Source: Reyranella soli
GTDB taxonomy: Bacteria; Pseudomonadota; Alphaproteobacteria; Reyranellales; Reyranellaceae
Assembly (NCBI RefSeq): GCF_007992495.1
Contig: NZ_BKAJ01000045.1
Span: forward strand, 62,001 to 126,000
Reading direction: 5' to 3'
Length of the DNA: 64,000 nucleotides
Shown in pieces: positions 10,311-20,875 of the stretch (position 1 is its first letter; the number at the start of each line of letters is the position of its first letter). Position numbers and translations under genes: made by a program. Below the pieces are notes generated by a model. It worked only from the letters and a program-made list of their open reading frames with translations, was not told the DNA's origin and searched no databases.

Positions 10311-11546
10311 ATGAGTCAGAAAGCGTCAATTCATCTTACAAGATCCGGACTTCGTTCACGTCGAGAGATCTTCCGCCTGACCGCCGGCGCGGCGCTGGCG
10401 AGTCTGCCAGGCTGCGCTTTGCCGGAACGCGGCTCTGCCGTGCCGCTTGATCGAACCAGTCAGGCGACCGTGCTCGGCATTTCCAACGAGCGATTCTTTC
10501 CAGCCTTGGGAATCGATGCGCTCGAAGCCGAGTTCATCGCCGCCCTGGAGCGGCAGCGCCGCGCGCGCGGCCTCAAGTCGCTCGCCGACATGCCGCAGCT
10601 GCAACTTCTCGCCGTGTCGGGAGGCGGCGAGAACGGCGCCTTCGGTGCGGGACTGCTGTGCGGCTGGAGCGTGCAGGGTACGCGTCCCCCGTTCGATCTG
10701 GTGACCGGCATCAGCACCGGCGCGCTGACGGCGCCCTTCGCCTTTCTCGGACCGGACTACGATCCGCAATTGCGCGCCGTCTATACCGAGACTGCGCCGC
10801 ACCAGATCATGCTCAAACGCGCGCTCACGGCCGCCTTGTTCGACGATGCCATGGCCGACAACGCGCCGTTGTTCGAGACCATCTCGCGCTATGTCGACGC
10901 CCGCATGCTGGCCGGCATCGCTGCGGCCTACGATGCCGGGCGCCTGCTGCTGATCGCGTCGACCAACATCGATGCGCAGGTGCCGGTGATCTGGAACATC
11001 GGCGCGATCGCCAAGAGCGGCCATCCGAAGGCCGCCGACACGATCCGCCGTATCCTGCTGGCTTCGGCCGCGATCCCCGGCGCCTTTCCGCCGTCCATGA
11101 TCGAGGTGACGATGGACGGCAAGACCTACCAGGAAATGCACGTCGACGGCGGCGCCGTCGCGCAGACCTTCCTCTATCCCTCGGCCCTCACTCGCAATCG
11201 CGCCGAACGCAAGCGCGCCGGCCAGCCAGTGGTGGAGGCGCGCGCGTTCATCATCCGCAACGGCCGACTCGATCCGGAATGGGCGGCGGTCGAGCGCCGC
11301 ACGCTCGGCATCGCCGGACGCGCCATTTCGACCATGATCGCCGTCTCCGGCTACAACGACGTGGTCCGCATCTACTCGATCACCCAACGCGACGGCATCG
11401 ACTACAACCTCGCCTTCATCGGCCGGGACTTCAACAAAGCCCTGCCGGCGCCTTTCGATGCTACCTACATGCGCGCGCTGTTCGACTACGGCTATCAGCA
11501 GGCGCTGCGCGGCTACGACTGGGCGAAGAAGCCGCCGATCCTGTAA
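10311..11546 (+). CDS. patatin-like phospholipase, probable lipoprotein
   Basis: A 411-residue protein with a patatin hydrolase domain. The oxyanion-hole glycines are in GGGENGAFGAG, the catalytic serine is in the nucleophile elbow GISTG (a GXSXG), and the catalytic aspartate is in the DGG motif (HVDGGAV). The N-terminus carries a twin arginine (SRREIFRLTAG) and ends in LPGC, a weak lipobox, so export and lipid anchoring are likely; Tat use is inferred. Patatins cleave acyl chains from glycerolipids. The ATG at 10311 is preceded by GGGGGGCG. It follows ftsK by 68 bp on the same strand and may be co-transcribed, but no functional link is known. Confidence 0.82.
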   Translation: MSQKASIHLTRSGLRSRREIFRLTAGAALASLPGCALPERGSAVPLDRTSQATVLGISNERFFPALGIDALEAEFIAALERQRRARGLKSLADMPQLQLLAVSGGGENGAFGAGLLCGWSVQGTRPPFDLVTGISTGALTAPFAFLGPDYDPQLRAVYTETAPHQIMLKRALTAALFDDAMADNAPLFETISRYVDARMLAGIAAAYDAGRLLLIASTNIDAQVPVIWNIGAIAKSGHPKAADTIRRILLASAAIPGAFPPSMIEVTMDGKTYQEMHVDGGAVAQTFLYPSALTRNRAERKRAGQPVVEARAFIIRNGRLDPEWAAVERRTLGIAGRAISTMIAVSGYNDVVRIYSITQRDGIDYNLAFIGRDFNKALPAPFDATYMRALFDYGYQQALRGYDWAKKPPIL

Positions 11547-11638
11547 GGCCCGGGCGGACGAAACGATCTCATCCAGAGGTCATTTTCGATTAATAAGCAT
11601 AAGATGATCTTGCACAAAGAGTATTTGACTCTTTGACT

Positions 11639-11650
11639 TTACGATCGTAA
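11639..11650. promoter_or_regulatory. palindromic operator, probable TetR-family binding site
   Basis: TTACGATCGTAA is a perfect 12-bp palindrome immediately upstream of the tetR start codon (11662) and its ribosome site. Its place in the leader of a regulator gene suggests autorepression. Two TTTGACT direct repeats lie just before it and may contain the -35 box. Confidence 0.65.
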
Positions 11651-11661
11651 GGTGAATTATC

Positions 11662-12336
11662 TTGAAGAAGCCGAAATTGCCGTCGTCGCGGACCTACCAA
11701 AGTCCGTTGCGCGAAGCGCAGGCGGCCCTGACACGCGAGCGCATCTTGATGGCGGCCAAGGCCTATCTCGAAAAGCACGACCTGGAGACCCTGTCGCTTC
11801 GGCACCTCGCAGAGCTCGCGGGTGTCTCGCCCCCTACGGTCTACGCGCACTTCCGGACGGTCGACGACCTGGTCGAAGCCTTCTTCAACTGGCTGAGCCC
11901 GCGGCTCGGCCTGCGCAATTCGCTGCCGCCGCTGGAGCAGTTCGGCGAGCTGCCCCATCAGCTCTTCCCGAACTACGAGGCCTACGGCGCGCTCTTGCGC
12001 AACCTGATGAACAAGCCGTCGTGGGACCGCCAGCGTACGGCGGATCGCGGCCAGCGCCACGGCAGCTGGATCGCCGCGGTGAGCGAGGCGATGCCCCACC
12101 TGACGCCCGAGCAGCGCCGGCGCGGCGCCAAGGTCGTTTCCGCTTTCTTCACGCCGACGGTCTGGCGCTGGCTGGTCGACAGCGGCGAGTTCGAGCCCAG
12201 GGAGGCCGAACAGGTCGCCGCCTGGACCATCAACGCGCTGATCGAAGCCTTGAAGCGCGACGCGTCGGGTCTCGCCGACGCAGCCCCAACCAAGCCCACT
12301 CGCACTGCCGTCAAACGAAAGGAGTCCGCGCGGTGA
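11662..12336 (+). CDS. TetR/AcrR family transcriptional regulator
   Basis: A 224-residue regulator. The N-terminal helix-turn-helix runs from about residue 25 to 70 (TRERILMAAKAYLEKH ... LAELAGVSPPTVYAHF), which is the TetR_N pattern. The rest is the alpha-helical ligand-binding and dimer domain, with no recognisable ligand class. The start is TTG at 11662 with AAGGTGAA 7 bp upstream; no ATG in frame fits the domain. A perfect 12-bp palindrome overlaps this ribosome-site region. The stop overlaps the GTG of the next gene (GTGA), so regulator, VOC protein and flavin monooxygenase form one operon. The likely inducer is an aromatic or quinone-like compound handled by the monooxygenase; this is inferred from context only. 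Confidence 0.85.
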   Translation: MKKPKLPSSRTYQSPLREAQAALTRERILMAAKAYLEKHDLETLSLRHLAELAGVSPPTVYAHFRTVDDLVEAFFNWLSPRLGLRNSLPPLEQFGELPHQLFPNYEAYGALLRNLMNKPSWDRQRTADRGQRHGSWIAAVSEAMPHLTPEQRRRGAKVVSAFFTPTVWRWLVDSGEFEPREAEQVAAWTINALIEALKRDASGLADAAPTKPTRTAVKRKESAR

Positions 12337-12821
12337 TCCATCATTTTTCCATTCCCGCGCGCGATCCCATGGCGGTGGCGCGCGTGCTGGCCGAGCTGAT
12401 CGGAGGCCGCGCCTACCACTTTCCCGGTCCCTTGCCGGGCGCGACGATGGCGGTGAGCGGCGACCGTCACGGCACGATGATCGAGATCTATCCCGAGAGC
12501 ACAGTGATGGCGCCGGGCAAGAACGAAGACCAGGTGACCTTTCGAACGGCGCCGACGGATCGCGCGCACGCAGCCTTCCATGCGCTCCTGTCGGTACCGC
12601 ACGATCGCGCCGCCATCGAGCGGATCGGCACCGCCGCCGGATGGCGCACGCGCTTCTTCAGTCGTGCGGCGCCCGGCCTGCCGCCGGTGTTCCACGTCGT
12701 CGAGGTGTGGGTCGAGAACCGGCTCATGCTCGAGGTCGTGCCGGCCGACATGATTGAAGTCTACGAGACGTACATGCAGATCGCGCGCATGGACGCGCTC
12801 GATCTCGCACTCAATCCGTAA
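12333..12821 (+). CDS. VOC-superfamily (glyoxalase/dioxygenase-fold) protein
   Basis: A 162-residue protein beginning IHHFSIPARDPMAVARVL, the first beta-alpha unit of the vicinal oxygen chelate fold with a possible metal-binding histidine, and continuing to a second half with EVWVENRLMLEVV. This repeats the beta-alpha-beta3 pattern with one metal glutamate candidate. VOC proteins include glyoxalases, extradiol dioxygenases and resistance proteins; the exact reaction is unknown. The GTG start at 12333 overlaps the tetR stop by 4 nt and has AAAGGAG 8-9 bp upstream. Position between a TetR regulator and a flavin monooxygenase suggests processing or detoxification of the same ligand. Confidence 0.75.
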   Translation: MIHHFSIPARDPMAVARVLAELIGGRAYHFPGPLPGATMAVSGDRHGTMIEIYPESTVMAPGKNEDQVTFRTAPTDRAHAAFHALLSVPHDRAAIERIGTAAGWRTRFFSRAAPGLPPVFHVVEVWVENRLMLEVVPADMIEVYETYMQIARMDALDLALNP

Positions 12822-12850
12822 CTATCCGACGCGCTTTGAAGGGGGCATCG

Positions 12851-14431
<1,581 letters not shown>

Positions 14432-14521
14432 CCGATCGGCACGCAATCGCCTTCAGGTATGCTTGCAGTCCGGATGATTTAAGTTACTTTCCGGGCCGGG
14501 GACGAGCAGACTGAAGGAACG

Positions 14522-16213
14522 ATGACTGATCACGGAGGGCATGTAGAGCTGCCGACAGCGGGCGTGCACCGTCGCCGCCGCATTCCGCTGATCTGGATCG
14601 TGCCGATCGTGACTGGCCTGATCGCCATGTGGCTGGCCTGGGACACCTTCTCCAAGAAGGGCCCGACCATCACCATCGCCTTTGACAGCGCCGCCGGGCT
14701 CACCGCCGGGCAGTCGCAGCTGAAGTACAAGAATGTGGTGATGGGCACGGTGAAGAGCATCGCGATAGCGCCCGACCTCACCAAGGTGATCGTGACGATC
14801 GATACGGTGCGCGAGGCCGAGCCGCTGCTCACCGACAAGACGATCTTCTGGGTGGTCAAGCCTGAGCTCTTCGCGGGCAACATCACCGGCCTGGAGACCC
14901 TGATCTCGGGGTCCTACATCGGCATGCGGCCATCGGCCGAAAAGGGTTCGTTCAAGCGCGATTTCATCGGTGAGCAGGATCCGCCCGTGCTGACGGCCTG
15001 GACCAAGGGCACGACCTTCCTGCTCGACAGCAAGCGGCTGGGCTCGATCAGCCTCGGCTCGCCGATCTTCTTCCGCGACATAGAGGTCGGCACGGTGCTG
15101 GGCTGGGACATCGGCGACCTCGCCAGCCGCGTCACCATCCACGCCTTCGTGCGCGCGCCCTACGACCAGTACGTCCATACCGATACGCTGTTCTGGAACG
15201 CGTCCGGCATATCGCTGAAGCTGGGCTCCGACGGCGTTCAGTTCCGCATGGAATCGCTCCGCGCGCTGCTGCTGGGCGGCATCGCCTTCGAGACGTCGCT
15301 CGACACCAAGCAGCCGGCCGCCACCGCAAAGCAGGAGTTCACACTTTATCGCAACTTCGAGGAAGCGAGGGCTGTCGGATTCGGGCGGCAGATCCGACTG
15401 CTGTCGTATTTCCCCGGCTCGGTCGCAGGCCTCGAGCCGGGTGCCCATGTCACGCTGCACGGCCTCAGGATCGGCGAAGTGACCGACGTCGACCTGGTCT
15501 ACGATCCCAAGCTCGACCGCATCGTCGTGCCGGTCCACTACCGGGTCGAAGCCGGCCGCATCAGCAATATTGCGGCGGCCGATCAGACCAACCCGGAGAA
15601 ATTCGCCGAGGAGATGATCAGGCGCGGCATGCGGGCAACCCTGCAGTCGACCAGCATCATCACCGGGTCGAAAGAGATCGCCTTGGAGCGCGTTGACGAG
15701 GCGGTGCCGGCCACGCTGGAAAAGAGAGGCGATGTCTACGTCGTCCCAACTTCGGAGGTCGGCGGCTTCGACGCCATCACGCGGTCGGCGGCCGAGCTTC
15801 TGACCAAGCTCAATCGCATCGAGTACGACAAGATCGGCAGGAGCCTCGAAGGCGCCGCGGCCGGTCTCGATACGATGATCAACGGCGACCAGATGAAGCG
15901 CACGCTGACGGCACTCGAGAAGGCGATGGTCGACGTCCAGGACATCGCCAAGAAGCTCGACACCGAGGGTACGCCGGCGCTGAAGCGCCTGCCGGCGATC
16001 GCCCAGCAGCTGCAGGAATCGCTGACCTCGGCCAACCGCCTGTTCGGCTCGTTCAATACCGGCTACGGCGACGATTCGCGTTTCCGCCGCGACCTCGACC
16101 GCCTGCTGCCGCAGCTCACCGACGCGGCGCGCTCGATCCGCGCGCTCAGTGATCTCTTGTCACGCCATCCCGAGGCCCTGATCAAGGGTCGCACCAACAC
16201 GGGCAAGGAATGA
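14522..16213 (+). CDS. pqiB: intermembrane transport protein PqiB (MCE/MlaD domains)
   Basis: A 563-residue protein with one N-terminal transmembrane helix (about residues 20-40, RRRIPLIWIVPIVTGLIAMW) and three successive MCE/MlaD beta-barrel domains, starting near residues 45, 160 and 285. A long C-terminal helix follows (about residues 420-520). In E. coli PqiB forms a hexameric periplasmic tube that moves lipids between inner and outer membranes. Its stop overlaps the pqiC start (ATGA), and pqiA overlaps pqiC in turn, so the three are translated together. The order here is B-C-A, whereas E. coli has A-B-C. Confidence 0.92.
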   Translation: MTDHGGHVELPTAGVHRRRRIPLIWIVPIVTGLIAMWLAWDTFSKKGPTITIAFDSAAGLTAGQSQLKYKNVVMGTVKSIAIAPDLTKVIVTIDTVREAEPLLTDKTIFWVVKPELFAGNITGLETLISGSYIGMRPSAEKGSFKRDFIGEQDPPVLTAWTKGTTFLLDSKRLGSISLGSPIFFRDIEVGTVLGWDIGDLASRVTIHAFVRAPYDQYVHTDTLFWNASGISLKLGSDGVQFRMESLRALLLGGIAFETSLDTKQPAATAKQEFTLYRNFEEARAVGFGRQIRLLSYFPGSVAGLEPGAHVTLHGLRIGEVTDVDLVYDPKLDRIVVPVHYRVEAGRISNIAAADQTNPEKFAEEMIRRGMRATLQSTSIITGSKEIALERVDEAVPATLEKRGDVYVVPTSEVGGFDAITRSAAELLTKLNRIEYDKIGRSLEGAAAGLDTMINGDQMKRTLTALEKAMVDVQDIAKKLDTEGTPALKRLPAIAQQLQESLTSANRLFGSFNTGYGDDSRFRRDLDRLLPQLTDAARSIRALSDLLSRHPEALIKGRTNTGKE

Positions 16214-16785
16214 AGGACCTCTCTCTCGGCCGCCGTCGGTTCGCCCTCGGTTTGCCGCTGGTTGCCGCGGCTTGCGGCGCATCGCCCGAACCCAACTACT
16301 ACACGATCGTGCCGCGCACCGGCCCGACCCTGCCGCGCGGACCGAAGGTCATCCTGCTGAAGGATATCGGGCTCGCAAGCTACCTCGACCGGAAAGAGAT
16401 CGTGCGCTCGTCGGAAGGCTACAAGCTCGACATCCGCGCCAACGACTGGTGGGGTGAACCACTGGCGGGCCTGATCGGTCGCGTGCTGGTGGTCTCGCTG
16501 TCGCAACGCCTGCCCGGCAGCACGGTCTACGCCGAAAGCGGCGCCATCAACGCCGACCATAACTGTATCGTCGGCGTCAATATCCAGCGCATGGACGCCG
16601 ACAAGGCGGGCTCGCTGATCCTGATCGCCCAGGTCGCCGCCGAATTCAACCGACCGCGGCGGACGGCGGCGCGTACCTTCACCATCACCAAGCCGCTCGC
16701 CACCCCGGACACGCCGGGCCTGGTGGCGGCGATCAGCGACGCGCTCGGCGAGCTGGCCGACGGCATCGCCACGCTGTTGCAGTGA
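16210..16785 (+). CDS. pqiC: PqiC-type auxiliary lipoprotein of the PqiAB transporter
   Basis: A 191-residue protein with a twin-arginine-like signal (GRRRFALGLPLVAAACG) ending in a lipobox AAAC, so it is expected to be lipid-anchored in the outer membrane. The body contains YYTIVPRTGP and the ANDWWGEPLAGLIGRVL segment typical of the PqiC/YmbA (DUF330, ABC-type transport auxiliary lipoprotein) family. PqiC docks on the distal end of the PqiB tube. It overlaps both neighbours by four bases, ATGA at the start and GTGA at the end. Confidence 0.9.
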   Translation: MKDLSLGRRRFALGLPLVAAACGASPEPNYYTIVPRTGPTLPRGPKVILLKDIGLASYLDRKEIVRSSEGYKLDIRANDWWGEPLAGLIGRVLVVSLSQRLPGSTVYAESGAINADHNCIVGVNIQRMDADKAGSLILIAQVAAEFNRPRRTAARTFTITKPLATPDTPGLVAAISDALGELADGIATLLQ

Positions 16786-18170
16786 GCCTCTTCTCCGTAA
16801 GGGGGGCTCACAGGTCCTTTCATGACGCCAGGCTGGCGGCGCGCGCGCGGATGACCAAGCCGCAGCTCCGGGAGTGTCCGGGCTGCGGCTTGTTCCAGAT
16901 CGTGCCAGCGATGGCGCCTGGCTTGCGCAGCAACTGCACGCGCTGCGGCACTGTGCTGCGCGTCAGCCGCGTCGACCCGCTGAACCGGCATCTCGCGCTC
17001 ACCTTCGCCGCCATGGTGCTGTTCGTCGTCGTGTGGGAAGGCATGCTGATGAAGGTCTCCGCCGTCGGCATCGTGCGCGAGACCATCCTGGAGTCCGGAC
17101 CGCGCGAGCTGGTCGCGCGCGGCCTGTGGCCGATCGCCATCGCGGTCGCCTTCACGACGGCCTATGCGCCGCTCGGCAAGTTCTTGGCCACGCTCTATGT
17201 GCTGATCGGGCTCAAGCTGCGGCACCCGCCGCCCAGGATTCGCGACGCCTTCCTGCTGTCCCGCCGGCTCAACACCTGGTGCATGCTGGAAGTTCTGCTG
17301 CTCGGCGTGTTCGTGGCCTACACCAAGCTCGGCGACCTGGTGACCATCGAGCTCGGTCCCGCCGTCTATGCGCTCGGTGTGCTGACCGTCGTCTGGGTAT
17401 GGGCCGAGGTCGCGTTCGATCCGCACGCTGCGTGGGAGGAGATCGAGCGGCGCGGCCTGACGCATGCGCCCATGCCCGCTGATCCGCCGCTTGCCTGGCG
17501 GCCGGGCGCCATGGGTTGCGAAGGCTGCGGCCTGGTCTGCGTGCCGGCCGAGACCGACGGCCATTGCCCGCGCTGCGGCTCGATGGTGCATGAACGCAAG
17601 CCCAACAGCGTGTCGCGCACCTGGGCCTTGGTGCTGGCCGCTGTCGTTCTCTACATACCGGCGAACGTCTATCCGGTGCTGACGGTGATCCAGCTTGGCG
17701 CCGGTGAGCCCAGCACCATCATGGGCGGCGTCGAGGAGCTGCTGGATTCCGGCATGTATCCGCTGGCCGCCCTGGTGTTCTTCGCCAGCATCATGGTGCC
17801 GCTGTTCAAGCTTTTAGGACTGGGCAGCATGCTGACGGCAACCCAGCTTGGGCGTCCCGGAGCGGGCGCGTCCATCCTGATCCACGAGCGCACGGTGCTC
17901 TATCACGTCGTCGCCTGGATCGGCCGCTGGTCGATGGTCGACATCTTCATGGAATCGCTGCTGGGTGCGCTGGTGCAGTTCGGTCGCGCCGTCACCATCG
18001 AGCCCGGCGTCGGCGCGCTCGCTTTCTGCGCCGTGGTCTTCATCACCATCTTCGCCGCCGAGACCTTCGATCCGCGCCTGATGTGGGACGCCGCGGGCCG
18101 CAACCCGCACCGTGCGCCCGCATCCCGTCCGGACGGCGCGGCTCTTGCACCCTCGGCCTCGGCCTCGTAG
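16782..18170 (+). CDS. pqiA: paraquat-inducible protein A (PqiA), inner-membrane partner of PqiB
   Basis: Two tandem PqiA domains, each with a rubredoxin-like zinc site: ECPGCG ... CTRCG near residues 29-51 and CEGCG ... CPRCG near residues 246-268. Each is followed by four hydrophobic helices with a YPVLTV-type motif. PqiA sits in the inner membrane and feeds lipids to the PqiB tube. With the GTG start at 16782, which overlaps the pqiC stop, the protein is 462 residues; an ATG at 16851 would give 439, nearer the usual length. Neither start has a clear ribosome site; translational coupling favours the first. The family is linked to SoxRS in enterics, but no SoxR box was looked for here beyond eye. 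Confidence 0.9.
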   Translation: MSLFSVRGAHRSFHDARLAARARMTKPQLRECPGCGLFQIVPAMAPGLRSNCTRCGTVLRVSRVDPLNRHLALTFAAMVLFVVVWEGMLMKVSAVGIVRETILESGPRELVARGLWPIAIAVAFTTAYAPLGKFLATLYVLIGLKLRHPPPRIRDAFLLSRRLNTWCMLEVLLLGVFVAYTKLGDLVTIELGPAVYALGVLTVVWVWAEVAFDPHAAWEEIERRGLTHAPMPADPPLAWRPGAMGCEGCGLVCVPAETDGHCPRCGSMVHERKPNSVSRTWALVLAAVVLYIPANVYPVLTVIQLGAGEPSTIMGGVEELLDSGMYPLAALVFFASIMVPLFKLLGLGSMLTATQLGRPGAGASILIHERTVLYHVVAWIGRWSMVDIFMESLLGALVQFGRAVTIEPGVGALAFCAVVFITIFAAETFDPRLMWDAAGRNPHRAPASRPDGAALAPSASAS

Positions 18171-18301
18171 TTTCGGGGCCGGCCGGCAAGGCGGCCACCC
18201 GTCCGCGGAGAGGGCCAAGCCCACCTTCTGATTTCGCCTTTGGTCATTTCGACCTTTCCTGCCCGCGAGCGGACACCGGGTCTTTTGGGAAAGGGAGAAC
18301 C

Positions 18302-19690
18302 ATGTCCGAGCTTCCTGCTCGTCCTTCCAAGGAACATCTGCGCAAACAGGCCAAGCGCCTGGCCCGCGACAAGTCGCTGGGTCTGGCCGAGGCGCAACGC
18401 AAACTCGCTGCCGACTATGGCGCACCGAATTGGGCCGAGCTGATGCGGCGCGTCGATGCGGCGCGCGGCGGCGAAGCAGCACCGCTTCCGCCGCTCGCCG
18501 CGGCCGCACGAGCCGGCGACTTGGCGGCGGTCCGACGCCTTATTGCCGAAGGGCAGCCGACCGACGAGGGCAGCGCCAAGATCGGACCGCCGCTATGGCA
18601 GGCCTGCGCCTCCGACGCACCAGCCGAGGTGCGGATCGCAATCGCCGACGCGCTGCTTTCTGCCGGCGCCAGCCCTCGGCACGACGGTGGCGGCGAGACC
18701 GCGTTGCATGCCGCGGCCAACCGCGGTCCGCTGGCCCTGGCCGAGCTGCTGATTCGCGGCGGCGCTCTGGAATGGCAACTGGATGCCAAGGGCCGGACGC
18801 CGCTCGACGCAGCGTGCCGGGGCGAGGCGGTTGACAAGGCTGCCATCATCGAGCTGCTCGCCCGGCCGGTGATCCGCGATCCCTCGTTCCGTGCTGCCGT
18901 GACGGCCCTGCAAGGCGGCGACGCGACCGGGCTCGCGCGCCTGCTCGACGATGAGCCTCGTCTGTTGCGCGAGCGCATCCTGGAACCCGAGTGCTATCGC
19001 GAAGCCAGCCGATCGCAATACTTTCGCGATCCCAAGCTGTTCTGGTTCATCGCCAACAATCCGACGCTGATGAAGCGCATGCCGGACAACATCGTCGAGG
19101 TTGCCGACGTGATGATCGCCCGCGGCGTCGACCGAACCGACCTCGACTATGCTTTGGAGCTGGTCATGACGAGCTCACCGGCCCGCGAGCAGGGGCTGCA
19201 GATCCCATTGCTCGAACGGCTGATGAAGGCCGGTGCGACGCCGACCTCGAGGGCCATCGACGTGACGTTGGCCCATTGGGAGCTCGAGCCCATTCAGGCA
19301 TTGCTGCGGGCCGGCCATCCGATGACGGCGCCGATCGCGGCAGCGCTTGGCCGTACCGACCGGCTTGAGCCGTTGTTGCGCGAGGCATCGGCCGCGGACA
19401 TCCAGAACGCCTTCGGCATGGCGGTCATCAATCGCCAGACTGAAGCTGCGCGCCTTGCGCTCGATGCTGGCGCCGACGTCAATAGCTTCCTGCCCGTGCA
19501 TAGCCACAGCACGGCCCTGCACCAGGCGGCGATCGACGAGAACCTTGCGCTGATCGACTTGCTGCTGGCGCGCGGCGCCCGCGCCGACATTGCAGACAAG
19601 CTGTGGGACAGCACGCCGCTCGGCTGGGCGCGGCATCAGGGGAAGGACAGTACTGCGGACTATCTGGAGCGCTTGATGGGTCGGCCCTAG
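18302..19690 (+). CDS. ankyrin repeat protein
   Basis: A 462-residue cytosolic protein with no signal peptide. The first ~55 residues hold two charged helices (SKEHLRKQAKRLAR and LAEAQRKLAADYGAPNWAEL), a leader seen on a group of bacterial ankyrin proteins. Ankyrin repeats are recognisable from about residue 60 (PLAAAARAGDLAAVRRLIAEG, ETALHAAANRGPLALAELLIRGG) and again near the C-terminus (STALHQAAIDENLALIDLLLARGA), with degenerate repeats between. Ankyrin repeats bind proteins; no target can be named. GGGAGA lies before the ATG at 18302, which is preferred to a much longer frame that overlaps pqiA. It is followed within 10 bp by a stem-loop repeat. Confidence 0.8.
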   Translation: MSELPARPSKEHLRKQAKRLARDKSLGLAEAQRKLAADYGAPNWAELMRRVDAARGGEAAPLPPLAAAARAGDLAAVRRLIAEGQPTDEGSAKIGPPLWQACASDAPAEVRIAIADALLSAGASPRHDGGGETALHAAANRGPLALAELLIRGGALEWQLDAKGRTPLDAACRGEAVDKAAIIELLARPVIRDPSFRAAVTALQGGDATGLARLLDDEPRLLRERILEPECYREASRSQYFRDPKLFWFIANNPTLMKRMPDNIVEVADVMIARGVDRTDLDYALELVMTSSPAREQGLQIPLLERLMKAGATPTSRAIDVTLAHWELEPIQALLRAGHPMTAPIAAALGRTDRLEPLLREASAADIQNAFGMAVINRQTEAARLALDAGADVNSFLPVHSHSTALHQAAIDENLALIDLLLARGARADIADKLWDSTPLGWARHQGKDSTADYLERLMGRP

Positions 19691-19697
19691 CGCTTGG

Positions 19698-19767
19698 TGT
19701 CATCCCGAGCGTAGCGAGGGACCTTTCCTGTTGCCATAAAGGTCCCTCGCTTGCGCTCGGGATGACA
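19698..19767. repeat. GTCATCC-type stem-loop repeat, copy 1
   Basis: A near-perfect 70-bp inverted repeat. The arms start TGTCATCCCGAGCG and end GATGACA, with GGGACCTTT against AAAGGTCCC near the loop. Similar repeats are at 20756 and 61064. It lies between the ankyrin and deacetylase genes and could terminate transcription. Confidence 0.85.
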
Positions 19768-19862
19768 GCTTTTCGGTAACCCGCGCTATGCGTCAACGCA
19801 GGCTCCTCGCGGAACGCTTTTTGCTCCACCGTGCTTACTGAACTGGAAGGGAGCATCTGACG

Positions 19863-20744
19863 ATGGGCAAGGAGATCCTGTGTGGCTTCGGTATCGACGT
19901 CGACGCCGTGGCCGGCTGGTTGGGCAGCTACGGCGGCGAGGACTCGCCGGACGACATCTCGCGCGGCCTGTTTGCCGGTGAGGTCGGCAGCCCGCGACTG
20001 CTGAAGATGTTCGAGCGGCTTGGCATCAAGACCACCTGGTTCATTCCCGGCCATTCGATCGAGACGTTCCCCAAGGAGATGAAGGCCGTGGCCGATGCCG
20101 GTCACGAGATCGGCATCCACGGCTACAGCCACGAGAATCCCATCGCCATGACGCGCGAGCAGGAGATGGAGATTCTCGACAAGTGCATCGACCTTGTAAC
20201 CAAACTGTCAGGCAAGCGCCCGACCGGCTACGTGGCGCCCTGGTGGGAATTCTCGGCCGTCACCAACGAGCTGCTACTGGAACGCGGCATCAAGTACGAC
20301 CATTCGCTGATGCACAACGACCACCAGCCCTACTATGTGCGCGTCGGCGACAGCTGGACCAAGATCGACTACGCCAAGAAGCCGCATGAATGGATGGTGC
20401 CGCTGAAGCGCGGCCAGGAGACCGACCTGATCGAGATCCCGGCGAGCTGGTACCTCGACGACCTGCCACCCATGATGTTCATCAAGAAGTCGCCGAACAG
20501 CCACGGCTTCGTCAATCCGCGAGACATCGAGGAGATGTGGCGCGACCAGTTCGACTGGGTCTATCGCGAGTACGACTACGCGGTGTTCCCCATGACCATC
20601 CATCCCGACGTGTCGGGCCGGCCGCACGTGCTGATGATGCTGGAGCGCCTCTACCATCACATGATCGGCCATCCCGGCGTGCGGTTCGTGACCATGAACG
20701 AAATGGCCGACGACTTTGCGCGGCGGTCTCCGAGGAAGAAGTGA
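19863..20744 (+). CDS. polysaccharide deacetylase family protein (PgdA/PuuE-like)
   Basis: A 293-residue NodB-homology protein. [14 protein letters not shown] holds the metal/catalytic aspartates near residues 10-12, GIHGYSHE (about residues 80-87) gives the zinc histidines, and VAPWWEFS is motif 3. Near the C-terminus MTIHPDVSG supplies a further catalytic histidine. The arrangement without a signal peptide resembles the H. pylori PgdA/HP0310 and allantoinase-like (PuuE) group, which are cytosolic and act on small amides or cell-wall precursors. The substrate is therefore open. GGAAGGGAG lies about 10 bp before the ATG. Stem-loop repeats flank it on both sides, so it is probably transcribed alone. 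Confidence 0.85.
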   Translation: MGKEILCGFGIDVDAVAGWLGSYGGEDSPDDISRGLFAGEVGSPRLLKMFERLGIKTTWFIPGHSIETFPKEMKAVADAGHEIGIHGYSHENPIAMTREQEMEILDKCIDLVTKLSGKRPTGYVAPWWEFSAVTNELLLERGIKYDHSLMHNDHQPYYVRVGDSWTKIDYAKKPHEWMVPLKRGQETDLIEIPASWYLDDLPPMMFIKKSPNSHGFVNPRDIEEMWRDQFDWVYREYDYAVFPMTIHPDVSGRPHVLMMLERLYHHMIGHPGVRFVTMNEMADDFARRSPRKK

Positions 20745-20755
20745 TGACGCACTTG

Positions 20756-20868
20756 CCGTCATCCCGACCGAAGCCTCGCGTAGCGAGGCGCAGCGGAGGG
20801 ACCTGTTCATGCAACGTCTGCACAAGAACAGGTCCCTCGACTTCGCTTCGCTTCGCTCGGGATGACGG
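20756..20868. repeat. GTCATCC-type stem-loop repeat, copy 2
   Basis: A 113-bp inverted repeat with outer arms CCGTCATCCCGA and TCGGGATGACGG. Inner arms GGGACCTGTTC and GAACAGGTCCC surround a ~17-nt loop. It has extra short direct repeats (CTTCG units) in the right arm. It fills the gap between the deacetylase and the next gene. Confidence 0.85.
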
Positions 20869-20875
20869 TTAGGCC

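Noticed and set aside
7174..10329. 1051-codon minus-strand frame opposite ftsK
   Set aside because: It is the mirror of a full FtsK and has the His/Arg/Asp-rich composition of antisense frames, with no recognisable domain.
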